DNA of 64,000 bases. It comes from a bacterium (lineage in GTDB: Bacteria; T1Sed10-126). The stretch spans positions 1 through 64,000 of the forward strand of contig PWHN01000044.1 of assembly GCA_003554945.1 (NCBI GenBank), written 5' to 3'. The first letter of the stretch is position 1, and each line of letters starts with the position of its first letter. Below are positions 34,404-44,358 of this stretch, piece after piece. The translations under genes and the position numbers were made by a program. Under the pieces are notes generated by a model. That model was not told where the DNA came from and did no database searches. It saw only the letters and a list, made by a program, of their open reading frames with translations.

Positions 34404-35960
34404 TCAGTTGCCGTAGCCCTGCACGAGGTCCTGTTTCAGTTCCCAGATTTTGCTGCTGATCGAGACGTGATAATAGTGGGGGTTAAGGACTCGCTTAACC
34501 CCGGGGGCCAGCCTTTGCAGATCGTTTTGACACCGCTCTCTGAATTTTTCCATTGTCTCCCCTTCCCGTAACAGCTTACCTTCGCAAAGATAGGTGGCCA
34601 GCAGAGGCTCAACCTCACCGATATCTTCTGGACTTAATTCCCTCCAGCTCTGTTCACGATAGGGGTGCTGCAAAAATAATGAACGCTGTTCATGAACTTC
34701 TTCCTCGGGGGCGGTTAGCAAATCAGCGGTCGCACGACCACGATAGTCATAGAGCCGATATAAATTCTTACGCCCAGGGATCGGAACTTTTTCAGGGGTT
34801 TCAGATAGTTTTAAAACCGGCTTCCAGTCCCTGCCCTTCTTGATTGCAACCAATTTATATACGCCGCCCAGCGACGAGTCCCCGGCTGAGGTTATCAACC
34901 GGGTGCCGACGCCATAAACCAGGCGCTCAATCAACGCCTCGAGCTCAAGACCGTAATCTGGAGCCTCGCTACGTATCTGTTCCAGAATTTGACGCAAAAC
35001 AAGCTCGTCCAGCTGGTTAGAAAGAACAATACTAACCTCCGGAAAACCGGCCTCGTTGAGTAATTTGGCTGAGCGCACGGCCAGATGGGCCAGATCACCG
35101 GAATCCAGACGAATACCCACCGGTTCGTGCCCTTCAGCCCGCAACTCCTTAAAAACTTCAATCGCGTTAGGAACTCCGCTGTGAAGTGTATCCACGGTAT
35201 CCACCAGCAAAATGCAATCGTCAGGGTAGGCTCGCGCGAAGGCCTGAAAAGCTTCCAGTTCTGATTTGCCCAGGGCAAGGTAGGCCTGAACAAAGCTGTG
35301 AGCATGTGTGCCTTTGGGAGGATAACCGAGCATACGTGATGCGGCTGTATTTGAGCTGAAATCAGCGCCGCCTATCATGGCGGCCCGTGCACCACTATTG
35401 CCCCCCTTCTCGTGGGCCCGCCGCATTCCAAATTCAAGCAACAGCTTCCCCTCCCCCGCGGCGGCTATACGGGCGGCCCGGGTCGCAATTAAAATCTGGT
35501 AGTTAATATGATTGAGCAGTGGAGTTTCGACCAGTTGAGCAAGAGCCAGCGGCCCCTCAACAACCGTAACTGGCTCATTCGGATGAACTATTCGCCCCTC
35601 CGGGACTGCTCTGACCGTTAATTCGGAGAAAGGATCACGGTTACTAAGCCAATCAAGAAACTCAGTCCCAAACAGCCGGGATCCTGACGAACCAGACAAG
35701 TCTCTTAAATAATTGATATCATCGGTGGTTGGTTCAGCGCCCTTTAGCCAGTCAAGGAAGGTATTTAAACCAGCGTTTACACAATAGCCGGCTCGGTGGT
35801 CGCCATAATTGGGATTTTCACGGAAAAAATGTTCAAAGCGGGCCGGTTTTTCATGCAATCCCTGGTTAAAATAGGCCTGGGCCATTGTGAATTGATAAAA
35901 GTCAGTATAAAGAAAACCGTAGGAGGGATTTTTTGAGTTAATATTGTTGCCCCCTGACAA
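34404..35960 (-). CDS. pncB: nicotinate phosphoribosyltransferase
   Basis: A 518-residue enzyme of NAD salvage that joins nicotinate to PRPP. Visible are LYTDFYQFTMAQAYF at the N-terminus, FGMRRAHEKGGNSGARAAMIGG, GTHAHSFVQAYL, LLVDTVDTLHSGVPNA, GIRLDSGDL and YGVGTRLITSAGDSSLGGVYKLV, all in family order. The tracked TTG start lacks a clear ribosome site; GGGGGC lies a few codons inside, so the exact N-terminus is uncertain. It is longer at the C-terminus than short PncB forms. Confidence 0.92.
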   Translation of the reverse strand: MSGGNNINSKNPSYGFLYTDFYQFTMAQAYFNQGLHEKPARFEHFFRENPNYGDHRAGYCVNAGLNTFLDWLKGAEPTTDDINYLRDLSGSSGSRLFGTEFLDWLSNRDPFSELTVRAVPEGRIVHPNEPVTVVEGPLALAQLVETPLLNHINYQILIATRAARIAAAGEGKLLLEFGMRRAHEKGGNSGARAAMIGGADFSSNTAASRMLGYPPKGTHAHSFVQAYLALGKSELEAFQAFARAYPDDCILLVDTVDTLHSGVPNAIEVFKELRAEGHEPVGIRLDSGDLAHLAVRSAKLLNEAGFPEVSIVLSNQLDELVLRQILEQIRSEAPDYGLELEALIERLVYGVGTRLITSAGDSSLGGVYKLVAIKKGRDWKPVLKLSETPEKVPIPGRKNLYRLYDYRGRATADLLTAPEEEVHEQRSLFLQHPYREQSWRELSPEDIGEVEPLLATYLCEGKLLREGETMEKFRERCQNDLQRLAPGVKRVLNPHYYHVSISSKIWELKQDLVQGYGN

Positions 35961-35987
35961 TCAAACGCAACCGGGAGAGAAGCTAAT

Positions 35988-37247
35988 TTAACGGCTTAAA
36001 AAATCAAGCCAGCGTTGAACTGTTTCGTTGTCCGGCTCCAGTTCCAGTACCGTCTGAAATTCTTCGCGAGCTTCTTCCCATTCACCGAGCTGATAATAAA
36101 TTGCACCAAGATATTGCCGGGCTACCACGTCGGTCGGTTCGACGTCAAGAGCCCGGCGGTAATAAACCGCGGCTCGCGAGTAATTCTCGCGCCGGTAATG
36201 CAGCCCTCCTAAATTTGAGAGCGCAATTAAACTATCTGGTTTGTGCTCCAGCACCTCTTCAAAGATTTCAATTGCTTTCTCAAGGTTGTTCAATTCAAAC
36301 TCAGCAGCACCGCGATTTTTAAGCTCGTGCAGGTCTACTTCAGGTTCCCCTACAGGAGCAGGATCGCGCCGAGAAAAGCGGTCGGCGGGCAACATCTTTT
36401 TACGAGTCGGAAGCGGTGGCTCCAGTCCTAATGTGTAGCTAATTCGCAGAGCCAAATCAGGACTGCCCTCTAACAGCCCCACTGCAATTGAGGGCTGCAG
36501 GCGAGAATTTTTATTTAAAGTAAAGGTAGAACCAAAAACCAGCTCAAGATGGTCGTTAAAAGACCCGCTTTCCAGCTCGGCTCCGGCCTGACGGCCGACA
36601 ACTTCCAGCGAATAAGCTGAAAAAGATGAATTGGCCCAGCTTAAACCAAGTCCGTAATTAAGATGTCCTTCCCGATCTGCTATTACCTCGCCTTCAGCAT
36701 TCTCATAATCTCCGCCGGCAAATGTATAACCAACTTCCGAGTGAAAGTAACCGTCGCCAACCGCAATAACAAATGGAAAGTTAACGCGCAATTGTGGGCG
36801 GTCGGCCCCGTCAGGATGAAGAGCCGGGTCACCGGCGAAACGGAGGCGAAAAGAAGTGCCAAAATAACGGTGCCAGCGCATACGTGCCATTAAATCAATA
36901 GTGTCGAAATTCGATTCGTCCGGGTGGGGAGACCCGGAGTTCATAGTATAGCCGGTCCCAATACCAAGTTCAAAATCGTCCAGCAGCCCGAACCGGTATT
37001 CTACTGGGCTCAACCGGTAAGCGTCGTATTCGAGTTCCTCTTCACCAAGGAGATCCGTGCCGAGCTCACGATTAAATTCTAACCCCGCCCCCACTCTTAA
37101 CTGATGGCGACTGCGAGGCACAAATTCAAGCGATTCTATCCGGGTCGGCATGCCAGGTGAAGCTGATAGTTCAGCGGCACCAACTATGCCCAATAAAGGG
37201 ATTAAACATATCAGAACCGTCAGTTTAAAAAATTGCTTAATTGACAA
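35988..37247 (-). CDS. exported beta-barrel-like protein with C-terminal TPR repeats
   Basis: About 419 residues. I placed the start at TTG 37247, six bases after GGAGGT, rather than the tracked 37415; this gives a good signal peptide (SIKQFFKLTVLICLIPLLGIVG). Residues about 40-300 alternate aromatic and charged strands such as YRFGLLDDFELGIGTGYTM and RMRWHRYFGTSFRLRFAG, like outer-membrane barrels. The last 110 residues hold three TPR units (AEFELNNLEKAIEIFEEVL, ALSNLGGLHYRRENYSRAAVYYRRAL, ARQYLGAIYYQLGEWEEAREEF). The role is unknown; a scaffold at the outer membrane is an inference. Confidence 0.75.
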   Translation of the reverse strand: MSIKQFFKLTVLICLIPLLGIVGAAELSASPGMPTRIESLEFVPRSRHQLRVGAGLEFNRELGTDLLGEEELEYDAYRLSPVEYRFGLLDDFELGIGTGYTMNSGSPHPDESNFDTIDLMARMRWHRYFGTSFRLRFAGDPALHPDGADRPQLRVNFPFVIAVGDGYFHSEVGYTFAGGDYENAEGEVIADREGHLNYGLGLSWANSSFSAYSLEVVGRQAGAELESGSFNDHLELVFGSTFTLNKNSRLQPSIAVGLLEGSPDLALRISYTLGLEPPLPTRKKMLPADRFSRRDPAPVGEPEVDLHELKNRGAAEFELNNLEKAIEIFEEVLEHKPDSLIALSNLGGLHYRRENYSRAAVYYRRALDVEPTDVVARQYLGAIYYQLGEWEEAREEFQTVLELEPDNETVQRWLDFLSR

Positions 37248-37323
37248 TGCTACACCTCCACCGGTAAGGAACTGTCCTCTTTCCCAGGAAACAAACAGCC
37301 CCGCTGTAAAGTTAGTCGGTCTC

Positions 37324-37953
37324 TTATTGTTTTTCGGCGTAGAACGATAAATCCTGAAGGTGCTTTTGTAAATCAGCCGGGGTATCCAGATCCGCCAGCA
37401 CGAGAGGAGAGTCAACTTCTACGTGAAAAATTTTATCCTGATACTTATCGTAGAGGGAGTTAACACCGCTGGTCAGGGGCAGTGCTTCAACCTCGCTTAA
37501 AAACCAGGGGGGATAAAAGGGGGGATGACCGCGCCGGTGATTGTAGGAAGGAATTACAATTTTGTCATCGAGATTCTGGAGCAAATTTTTTAATAGACCA
37601 TCGGATAGCGGAGGCTGGTCAATCGGCCATGTAGAAACCGTTCTGGTAGTGTCAACTTTTTGGAGTGCCAACTTTAGCGAAGAGGTCTGCCCGCGATCAG
37701 GAGCAGGATTTCTAACAAAGTGGAGGTCGGGCGACGGAGAGAGGTCTAACGCCCTGCGAATTCGGCCCTCGTGATAGCCAAATACAACTACAACTTTTTG
37801 CGCTCCCAGGCGAATGGCCTGGTCCACCTTCAATCTTAAAAGATACTCCCCATGAAACTTGAGTAAAGGCTTGGGCACTCCCATACGGGATGAGCGTCCC
37901 GCCGCCAGAATCAGACAATTCCAGTCGACTTTCGAAACATCGGGACCGGCCAA
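37324..37953 (-). CDS. MobA/MocA-like nucleotidyltransferase
   Basis: A 209-residue NTP_transf_3 protein. The nucleotide-binding start NCLILAAGRSSRMGVPKPLLKF is clear, followed by VVVVFGYHEGRIRRAL, GQTSSLKLAL, WPIDQPPL (the metal Asp) and a RGHPPFYPPWFL segment like that of MocA-type molybdenum cofactor cytidylyltransferases. No molybdopterin genes are in the window, so the cofactor is uncertain. The start is TTG with AGGT just before it. Confidence 0.8.
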   Translation of the reverse strand: MAGPDVSKVDWNCLILAAGRSSRMGVPKPLLKFHGEYLLRLKVDQAIRLGAQKVVVVFGYHEGRIRRALDLSPSPDLHFVRNPAPDRGQTSSLKLALQKVDTTRTVSTWPIDQPPLSDGLLKNLLQNLDDKIVIPSYNHRRGHPPFYPPWFLSEVEALPLTSGVNSLYDKYQDKIFHVEVDSPLVLADLDTPADLQKHLQDLSFYAEKQ

Positions 37954-38203
37954 GATTACCTACTCTCCTGACAAGATTTCAAACTCATTTATCAAAATTA
38001 GCTTCTGACCTTTGCAGTAGTTCTGGAACTGCTGATAACGAGTAAGTCAATAAAAAAATATGCACCGATATACACTTGAATTTGTTTATTGAATCACATA
38101 ATGAAGATAAAATCAATAACTAAACAAAACAGGCCGAGAGTAACAAATCATTGCGGGCAGCAATCCCGGCAAACAATCGGTCACTGACAGGAGGCAAATA
38201 ATA

Positions 38204-38896
38204 ATGGAGTTCATGGCCCTACAAACAGAGGATTTTGATTTTCTCGCTTTTTTATTGCTCATGGGACCGCTTGAAGAGGGATTAGCTGATGAGCTGAAAC
38301 AGCGTGTAGATAAGATAGCGGAGGCCAGTCCGGAGAAAAATGCTCTGGCGCTGGACGTTCGTGGTATCAGCGAGGTAACGACAAATGCTGTGAAAGAATT
38401 CAAGCTAATTCGTGACATAGTAAATGAGAAAGGCTGGGACTTTTATCTCTGCAACATCCCTCGGCTTTTGCAGCCAAAAATATTAAGAAACGAAAAAAAC
38501 CGCGATGAATTAAACGTCTTCGCAAGCCGCGAAAATTTATTTTCACACCTGGAAGAGATAGAATCCAGCAAAATAAGCGTGACACCGGATCCATTACCGG
38601 TAATCGTTCGGACACCTGAAGGTGTAAGACTATTACAGGGGCAGGCTGTCGACCTTTCCGGTGATTACCTATATGTGCAGACAACAGACAAAAACGCCCT
38701 GGCTTTCAAGATGAAAAGAAAACAGCCGGCTGAAATTTCTTTCGAGACGAACAAATTTCAGATTCCACCCAGAGAGGCTCTCATACTGGATTCTAAAACA
38801 AAAGAAGAGGGGAAAGGTTTTCTGCTGACAGTTGAACTAACTGAGCTGCTGGAGCAGGATCTTGAACTGCTTAATAATTATTTCAGTCCTCGCTAA
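38204..38896 (+). CDS. STAS-like protein with a possible PilZ-type tail
   Basis: A 230-residue protein. Residues about 10-115 resemble a STAS/anti-sigma-antagonist fold: FDFLAFLLLMGPLEEGLADELKQRVD, then ALALDVRGISEVTTNAVKEF, and KGWDFYLCNIPRLLQ. The second half (VRTPEGVRLLQGQAVDLSGDYLYVQTTDKNALAFK) has the strand pattern and DLS signature of PilZ-like domains but lacks a clear RxxxR c-di-GMP motif. AGGAGG precedes the ATG. No kinase or sigma partner is adjacent. Both domain calls are tentative. Confidence 0.5.
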   Translation: MEFMALQTEDFDFLAFLLLMGPLEEGLADELKQRVDKIAEASPEKNALALDVRGISEVTTNAVKEFKLIRDIVNEKGWDFYLCNIPRLLQPKILRNEKNRDELNVFASRENLFSHLEEIESSKISVTPDPLPVIVRTPEGVRLLQGQAVDLSGDYLYVQTTDKNALAFKMKRKQPAEISFETNKFQIPPREALILDSKTKEEGKGFLLTVELTELLEQDLELLNNYFSPR

Positions 38897-38897
38897 C

Positions 38898-40055
38898 TCA
38901 ATCAGATTTTAGAGCCAGACGCCGCGCGCTGCGGATCAGGGCCATCATTACCTGAACTTGTCCTGTCTCCATGCTGTCAAGCTCAACCGCCTCGTCCTCA
39001 TGGTGGCGGTGATGACCGCGAGCCAGCCCAAGAGTGACGGTTGGTATTCCTGCATCAATAAATATACAGCCGTCCGAAGAAGCCGGGCCCGGCTCTGAGG
39101 TAATCCCCAGCTCATCGTGAATCTCCTCCACCTCGTCGACGAGCCAGTGATCCTCGCGCAGGCCGGTCACGGGACGCCTGGTCACCTCTTCCACTGAAAG
39201 AGTCAAGCGGCCCTGTTTTTGCGTCTGACCAATAACTTCCATGGTTTGGTCATAGAGTTTTTCCATCAAATCGTTGGCATCCGACCTTATTTCAAGATCC
39301 AGCTCACAACTATAAGGAACCGTATTGAAGGAACTTCCGCCTTCGATTCGACCGGCGTTTATAACACCAAAGTTATCCTGAGCATTTGGCTCTTCAACTC
39401 GTTGGTAAAGCCTGGTAATTAACTCACTTAAAATTTTGATCGGGTTGGGACCAGTTTCATCGCGCCAGACGTGACCACCTTTACTGGTTGCTTTAACTCG
39501 CAGCCGGATATTTCCCAGCGACCAGTAGTCAATACGTCCCAATCCGTGCCCTTCGAGACAGAGCACGGCCCCCAGTTGATCATCTAAATTTTCAACAAAA
39601 TAGCGGCATCCTCGCAGATTTCCCTGTCCCTCCGTCCCGGTAGTTCCGAGGAGGATGAGGTTGCCCGGCTCTTCAGGTGGAAGCAGTCGAACAATTGAGA
39701 GCAGGGTGGCCAGACCAAGGCTGTCGTCACCGACGCTGGGACCGGTAATTACCCGGTCATTCACCTCAACCGTATGATTAACGGAACGGTCAAATACCGT
39801 GTCCAGGTGAGCGGTCACACAAACCGGAGGCACATCCCTGGTTTTACGGTGAGCAACAACGTTGCCTTCCGGGTCAATGTAGACGTTATCCACGTAAAGC
39901 TCACGAAACCTTGAAGCCAGCACTTCAGCCCGATCACGTTCATCGAAAGTAGGAGCCGGTGTTTGACTTATTTTTACAATATCGGCAATCAAATTCATGC
40001 GGTCGCTGGCGACGTCTTGACGCAGATCAGACAAATTTACTTCTTTAAGTGTCAT
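38898..40055 (-). CDS. M20-family metallopeptidase
   Basis: A 385-residue di-zinc amidohydrolase/peptidase. Metal-site motifs appear in order: VTAHLDTVF (His, Asp), GDDSLGLATLL (Asp), TGTEGQGNLRGC (Glu pair), CLEGHG and a final GHHRHHEDEAVE. A dimerisation domain (LRVKATSKGGHVWRDETGPNPI) is inserted. It probably cleaves a small peptide or acylated amino acid; substrate unknown. It lies 49 bases after the 992-residue gene on the same strand and may share its transcript. Confidence 0.87.
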   Translation of the reverse strand: MTLKEVNLSDLRQDVASDRMNLIADIVKISQTPAPTFDERDRAEVLASRFRELYVDNVYIDPEGNVVAHRKTRDVPPVCVTAHLDTVFDRSVNHTVEVNDRVITGPSVGDDSLGLATLLSIVRLLPPEEPGNLILLGTTGTEGQGNLRGCRYFVENLDDQLGAVLCLEGHGLGRIDYWSLGNIRLRVKATSKGGHVWRDETGPNPIKILSELITRLYQRVEEPNAQDNFGVINAGRIEGGSSFNTVPYSCELDLEIRSDANDLMEKLYDQTMEVIGQTQKQGRLTLSVEEVTRRPVTGLREDHWLVDEVEEIHDELGITSEPGPASSDGCIFIDAGIPTVTLGLARGHHRHHEDEAVELDSMETGQVQVMMALIRSARRLALKSD

Positions 40056-40104
40056 TCCTAACTGAGCCTCCCTTCAAAATATCGGAAACCAGCCCGGCAA
40101 ATTA

Positions 40105-43083
40105 TCAGTATGCCTTCACCTGGTACTGGTTGAAACCAAGCTCTTCCGTCAGTCGCTTGGCAATAAATTTGACGTAATTGTCAATATTCTTGTAATTAAC
40201 GTATTTAAATGATTTTGCGTCAAATTTGGGGTTAAATTTGGGCTGACAGGACGCGGCGCGCGGGTGACCGCCATCACGGTGCGTCCCGAGAGCACGGGCA
40301 GCATCGTTCAGGTTTAAAATTTCCTCCTGATCCATTACGTTACGCATCAATAGATTGCCCGGTGAAATGGAGTAGAAAAAGTAATCCATTGGATACTTAC
40401 GCCGCAGATGGGCAAGAGCGAGCGGGAAGGAGAGATCAGGCTCGTCCTGCTCACTCCATACGGAGTCGGTAAAGCATATACTGACTGTTCCATCGTCACC
40501 GGCTAGCTGCATGTTATAAACGTTACGGTCAAGACGTTTCAACACGTCCTCCATGTTTTCTTCTAATTCATCTGGATATTGCTCACGCAGCTCAACCAAC
40601 TCCAGACCGGTAACATCGCAGACAGTTTCAAGAATATAGTAAAGATATTCGGCGAAGTTACGGTCCGAGACGTTATCAAAACGCTCTTTGGGGAAGGACG
40701 GGTTATTCTCCGGCGAGCCCGTCGCAGCAGCTGCGTGCCCACCATCGGCGGGGCTACCAACCTTACTGACCAGATTGCTCAGATCAATTATGAAACCTTC
40801 TTCGTTCACACGACGGGTTGAAAACAGGAAGGAACCGTAGGCATAAAAGTAGTAGTCGATAGAGTAACGCTTGGTCAGATAATTAAGGGCTGATGCGACG
40901 TTAATTGTCGGCTCGCCGAGCTTCTGATTACAGAACGGGGAGAGAGCCGAATAAATATTTACGTCCTGACCGGGTCCGGACGCATATAGTTCCTTATACA
41001 GTTGCTCTTTTCCCTTCTCGCCGGCTGTCATGAGCTCCAGCGGATGTAAAAATTTGCGCATCCCCACATGCTCAGCGTAATCACCGTCCTCAGGCGGCTC
41101 AACCAGGTGAATATGAAATAGCGTCTTCTCCACCCGGGGCAATACTTTTTCCAAACCGGCCTCGTATTCAGCAACAACCTCGTCCCAGCCCTGCCGGGAC
41201 ATGATCTCTTTCATCTCCAACTCATTTTCTACGTTCATAAGCGCCTGAACCATCTCAATTTTATTGTAAGAGGAGCCGATCAGCTTTGAAATTTCGATAG
41301 CCAGCTCAGACTCGCGAATGTGAAGGTCCTGGACGTGAGCTTCCGCTCGTAAACGGCTGAGACCAGAATTGTCGGCGGCCGTTCCTTCCACGAATTGTTC
41401 GTAAATAAGGTCGGCCCCACACTTCTGCTCTTCTATCGGCATCTCCTCGCCCTGGGGCAGGCTGGAGAGAACAATGTCTTCCACAATCAGCCCCTCTTCC
41501 TTAAGCCCCTGCAGACGTTCAAGGACGGCCGGCTCATAGGGGTGGTGATCGTCAATCCGGATCAAACGAACGTCCTTCTCGGCCAGATAACGAACATGTT
41601 CTTCAATAAGATCGCAATTGATCTCAATCGCCCGCTCCTCCCGCAGGCCCTCACCGGACTCAATTTTTTCCTTATTTGCTGAGGCATCAGAAGTTACTTC
41701 TCCACTGCTACCTTTTACGTATTCAACCAGTCTAAACTCAGCCGAGTCAGGGGAAGGGTGTTCGTCAAAATAATTCTCACTGAGCTTCAGATTTTCAGGA
41801 AATGTCAGAAAATCAAGGTCGTTGTGGGTTACCGCGATACCAAACTCGTCCGGACTGATCCCATCGTGATTTAGCTTGACCTCAACGGTTCCGTCCTCGG
41901 CGGTGGGAAGGGCAAGACTATTAAACTCATCGCCTGCCTCTTCCGGACGGGAAAGCGTGACCTCGCCTTCTGTAACGTTAACCACCAATTCTATGTCAGA
42001 AACCGGGCGGCCAGACGCTGACTCGGAGAGCTGTACAATCAGACGGTCTTCCAGCGGCTGGTGCTGTTCCAACATCCAATCGTAAGATAGACCCTCCCAG
42101 AGTTCGTGCAGAGCTTTCATGTGGGAGTGTATTTTCTTGACGTTAGGATTTTCAGGATTGGCCTGCTGGATTTTATCAACCAGCTCGTAAAATTCAGATA
42201 CTGGACCAAGCATAGTAGAGCGCAGAACCTTCAACCAGTCCAGCAGGTCCTGCAGCCCCGCCTCGTCAAGTTCGTCGTTAATGTTACGAGTCAAGAGCGC
42301 TGTTGATACATAGACGGAAATCCCTTCAACCAGCACTCCCAGAAATTGCTCGTGCCAACCTAAACGTCCTTTGCAGGCAAAGTCATACCCGGCAGCGTCG
42401 TTTAATAGAAGACGTTCATGAACTTTATCCTGGGGTAGCTCATCGAGCAGGTCACGTTTCATGGTAGAATCCAGAACCTCTTCCAGTTCTCGAGCCGCCG
42501 CCTCAAAATCTTCGCCAAACATTTTTTGACCGAGAAGCTCCATTACCTCTTCCTCGCCGCCGTCACCTACAATCTGCTCGGCGGCTCCGGCCAGGATACC
42601 CGCATAATGAACCGTTGACCAAATTTCAAAAAACTGGCGATCACTATTAATTTTGTCCATCTGTTTGTTCAGGTCGTTAAAAGCCGCTTTCCAGTGATCG
42701 GGAAACACCTCAGAATTTTGATAAAATAATTTCCGTAAATTTTCTTTTTCTTCATATAGCCGGCGGCGGACCTCAGCTTCGTCCTCACGTTTCATACGTC
42801 TTAATTCCAGCCGGGGAGGCAGAGCATCAATCGGAAAGTCAGGCAGATAAACGTCGCAGCCTTCGTGGATGTCGAGGTGTCGGATTCCCTCTGAATAATT
42901 GACAAAATCAAACTCAAAATCCTCACCATATACCGGTTCTCGTCCCTCTTCTTCCTGAAAGTGGTTCTTAAACCAGGCACCGTAGAAAGCATTGGAACCG
43001 ACCGTGTCCAGGTCACCACCCGATTCTTTACCCAGTCCTTCTTTTTCGCCCGCTCCGTGAATCACAAAAATCTTCTTGCGCAT
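40105..43083 (-). CDS. 992-residue multidomain protein: HGxG start, Ig-like middle, DHH and two DHHA1-like regions
   Basis: I do not recognise this as a known family. It opens KKIFVIHGAGEKEGLG, like alpha/beta-hydrolases with an HGxG loop, though no clear GxSxG follows. A long helical part runs to about 340. Residues ~345-450 look like an Ig/Big-type strand domain (SGRPVSDIELVVNVTEGEVTL, TAEDGTVEVKL). At residues 511-514 there is DDHH followed by PYEP, then CGADLIYEQF, as in DHH phosphoesterases. Two C-terminal segments carry DHHA1-like signatures: SPADGGHAAAATGSP (~780) and HRDGGHPRAASCQP (~938). Motif I (DxDG) of DHH enzymes was not found. No membrane or signal segment. A duplicated DHHA1 tail is unusual. 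Confidence 0.7.
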   Translation of the reverse strand: MRKKIFVIHGAGEKEGLGKESGGDLDTVGSNAFYGAWFKNHFQEEEGREPVYGEDFEFDFVNYSEGIRHLDIHEGCDVYLPDFPIDALPPRLELRRMKREDEAEVRRRLYEEKENLRKLFYQNSEVFPDHWKAAFNDLNKQMDKINSDRQFFEIWSTVHYAGILAGAAEQIVGDGGEEEVMELLGQKMFGEDFEAAARELEEVLDSTMKRDLLDELPQDKVHERLLLNDAAGYDFACKGRLGWHEQFLGVLVEGISVYVSTALLTRNINDELDEAGLQDLLDWLKVLRSTMLGPVSEFYELVDKIQQANPENPNVKKIHSHMKALHELWEGLSYDWMLEQHQPLEDRLIVQLSESASGRPVSDIELVVNVTEGEVTLSRPEEAGDEFNSLALPTAEDGTVEVKLNHDGISPDEFGIAVTHNDLDFLTFPENLKLSENYFDEHPSPDSAEFRLVEYVKGSSGEVTSDASANKEKIESGEGLREERAIEINCDLIEEHVRYLAEKDVRLIRIDDHHPYEPAVLERLQGLKEEGLIVEDIVLSSLPQGEEMPIEEQKCGADLIYEQFVEGTAADNSGLSRLRAEAHVQDLHIRESELAIEISKLIGSSYNKIEMVQALMNVENELEMKEIMSRQGWDEVVAEYEAGLEKVLPRVEKTLFHIHLVEPPEDGDYAEHVGMRKFLHPLELMTAGEKGKEQLYKELYASGPGQDVNIYSALSPFCNQKLGEPTINVASALNYLTKRYSIDYYFYAYGSFLFSTRRVNEEGFIIDLSNLVSKVGSPADGGHAAAATGSPENNPSFPKERFDNVSDRNFAEYLYYILETVCDVTGLELVELREQYPDELEENMEDVLKRLDRNVYNMQLAGDDGTVSICFTDSVWSEQDEPDLSFPLALAHLRRKYPMDYFFYSISPGNLLMRNVMDQEEILNLNDAARALGTHRDGGHPRAASCQPKFNPKFDAKSFKYVNYKNIDNYVKFIAKRLTEELGFNQYQVKAY

Positions 43084-43262
43084 GTTATCCTCCTATGGAA
43101 AGTTATTTTCTCCCTTTTTCTGCATTTATAAAATACCAAAAATTGACGAAAAGAAATAGAGTCTTGTTTTCAATTTTTTTTGCTCGAGACCAATATTAAT
43201 TTTTTTGACAGATAGAGGGAGTAAGAACTTCTGCGAAAAGGTTGGCGGAGGAAACATAAATT

Positions 43263-44339
43263 ATGGGTTTAAAAATACAGTTCACCGGTTTGCTTGCCAG
43301 CCCGACGAGCTGGGCACGGGTGGGCCGGGGTATGTTATCCCGACTGACGGCGGTCGACGGAATTGATCTGAAGATTAAACCGACCCGGGGAAAGCTGTGG
43401 ACAAAAGACTTTCCCCTGCCGGCTGAAATTAAGACAGCGATTGGTGAGTGGCGAACACCCGATTTCGAGCTGATGTTTGCCTACCCACCGCTGCTGAAGA
43501 AATATCACGGCAAGAAGACTCGGCTCTGGAATTTTTCTGTTTATGAACCCAGCCGACTTCCCGTTTCCTGGGTAGATCCGCTCAACAGAGACTGCGAGCG
43601 TGTGTTGGTTCCTTCTCGCCACAACTACAACCTCTATCAAAAAAGTGGCGTCCGGGAAGAACAACTGGAATTAATTCCTTACGGCTACTCCACCCGGCAT
43701 TTTCCGGAATCACTTCCCTGGCCGGAAGATGAACAGTTAAATATTTTGACCGTGGCCACTCCACACTACCGCAAGGGCCTGGACGTTTTGTTGGCCTCCT
43801 CTGATCTATTGACAGAAAAACAGCTTCACTGGCAGGTACAGTTGCCTTACGTACCCGCAGAGAAAAAGACTGAATTCTGGGAAGACGGGGAGATCAGAAA
43901 AAAACTGGAGACGGCCGGTTTTGACGTCCGGGTGGGTAGACTGTCGGATGCCGAAATAACAGAGTTATACAGGAGGACTAACCTGCTGGTTCAACCGAGT
44001 CGCTCGGAAGGCTTCGGCCTGGCAATACTCGAAGGGATGGCGGCCGGGCGACCGGTAGTGACAAGCAACTGGGGCGGACAGCTCGACTTCGCCGGCCCGG
44101 GAATGATTCGCATCGAGGGCCAACTGCGTCCGGCGCGTGACTGCCAGTATGATGAAAAGCATCCCGCCGCCAAGGTTTTTGAACCGGACAAAGATGATTT
44201 CCGGCATCAGCTTATTCAGCTTCTCGACAGACCCGATGAGCTAAAAGAGCTGGGCCTGCAGGCACGAAAAAGCGTCCGGGACTTCACCTGGAAAAACGCC
44301 GCAGATAAGCTGGCAAACCTGCTCAAACAATCGTATTGA
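43263..44339 (+). CDS. GT4-type glycosyltransferase
   Basis: A 358-residue retaining glycosyltransferase with a GT-B fold. The C-terminal donor domain is clear: LNILTVATPHYRKGLDVLLAS, then VGRLSDAEITELYRRTNLLVQPSRSEGFGLAILEGMAAGRPVVTSNWGG with the E-x7-E nucleotide-sugar motif. The acceptor is unknown; wall or surface glycans are likely. GGAGG lies upstream of the ATG. It is divergent from the 992-residue gene, and the 180-bp region between them should hold both promoters. Confidence 0.88.
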   Translation: MGLKIQFTGLLASPTSWARVGRGMLSRLTAVDGIDLKIKPTRGKLWTKDFPLPAEIKTAIGEWRTPDFELMFAYPPLLKKYHGKKTRLWNFSVYEPSRLPVSWVDPLNRDCERVLVPSRHNYNLYQKSGVREEQLELIPYGYSTRHFPESLPWPEDEQLNILTVATPHYRKGLDVLLASSDLLTEKQLHWQVQLPYVPAEKKTEFWEDGEIRKKLETAGFDVRVGRLSDAEITELYRRTNLLVQPSRSEGFGLAILEGMAAGRPVVTSNWGGQLDFAGPGMIRIEGQLRPARDCQYDEKHPAAKVFEPDKDDFRHQLIQLLDRPDELKELGLQARKSVRDFTWKNAADKLANLLKQSY

Positions 44340-44358
44340 AACTAATCCGCGCTCACAT

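Noticed and set aside
40579-42306. Several plus-strand ORFs inside the 992-residue gene
   Set aside because: Short, without ribosome sites, antisense to a long coherent reading frame.
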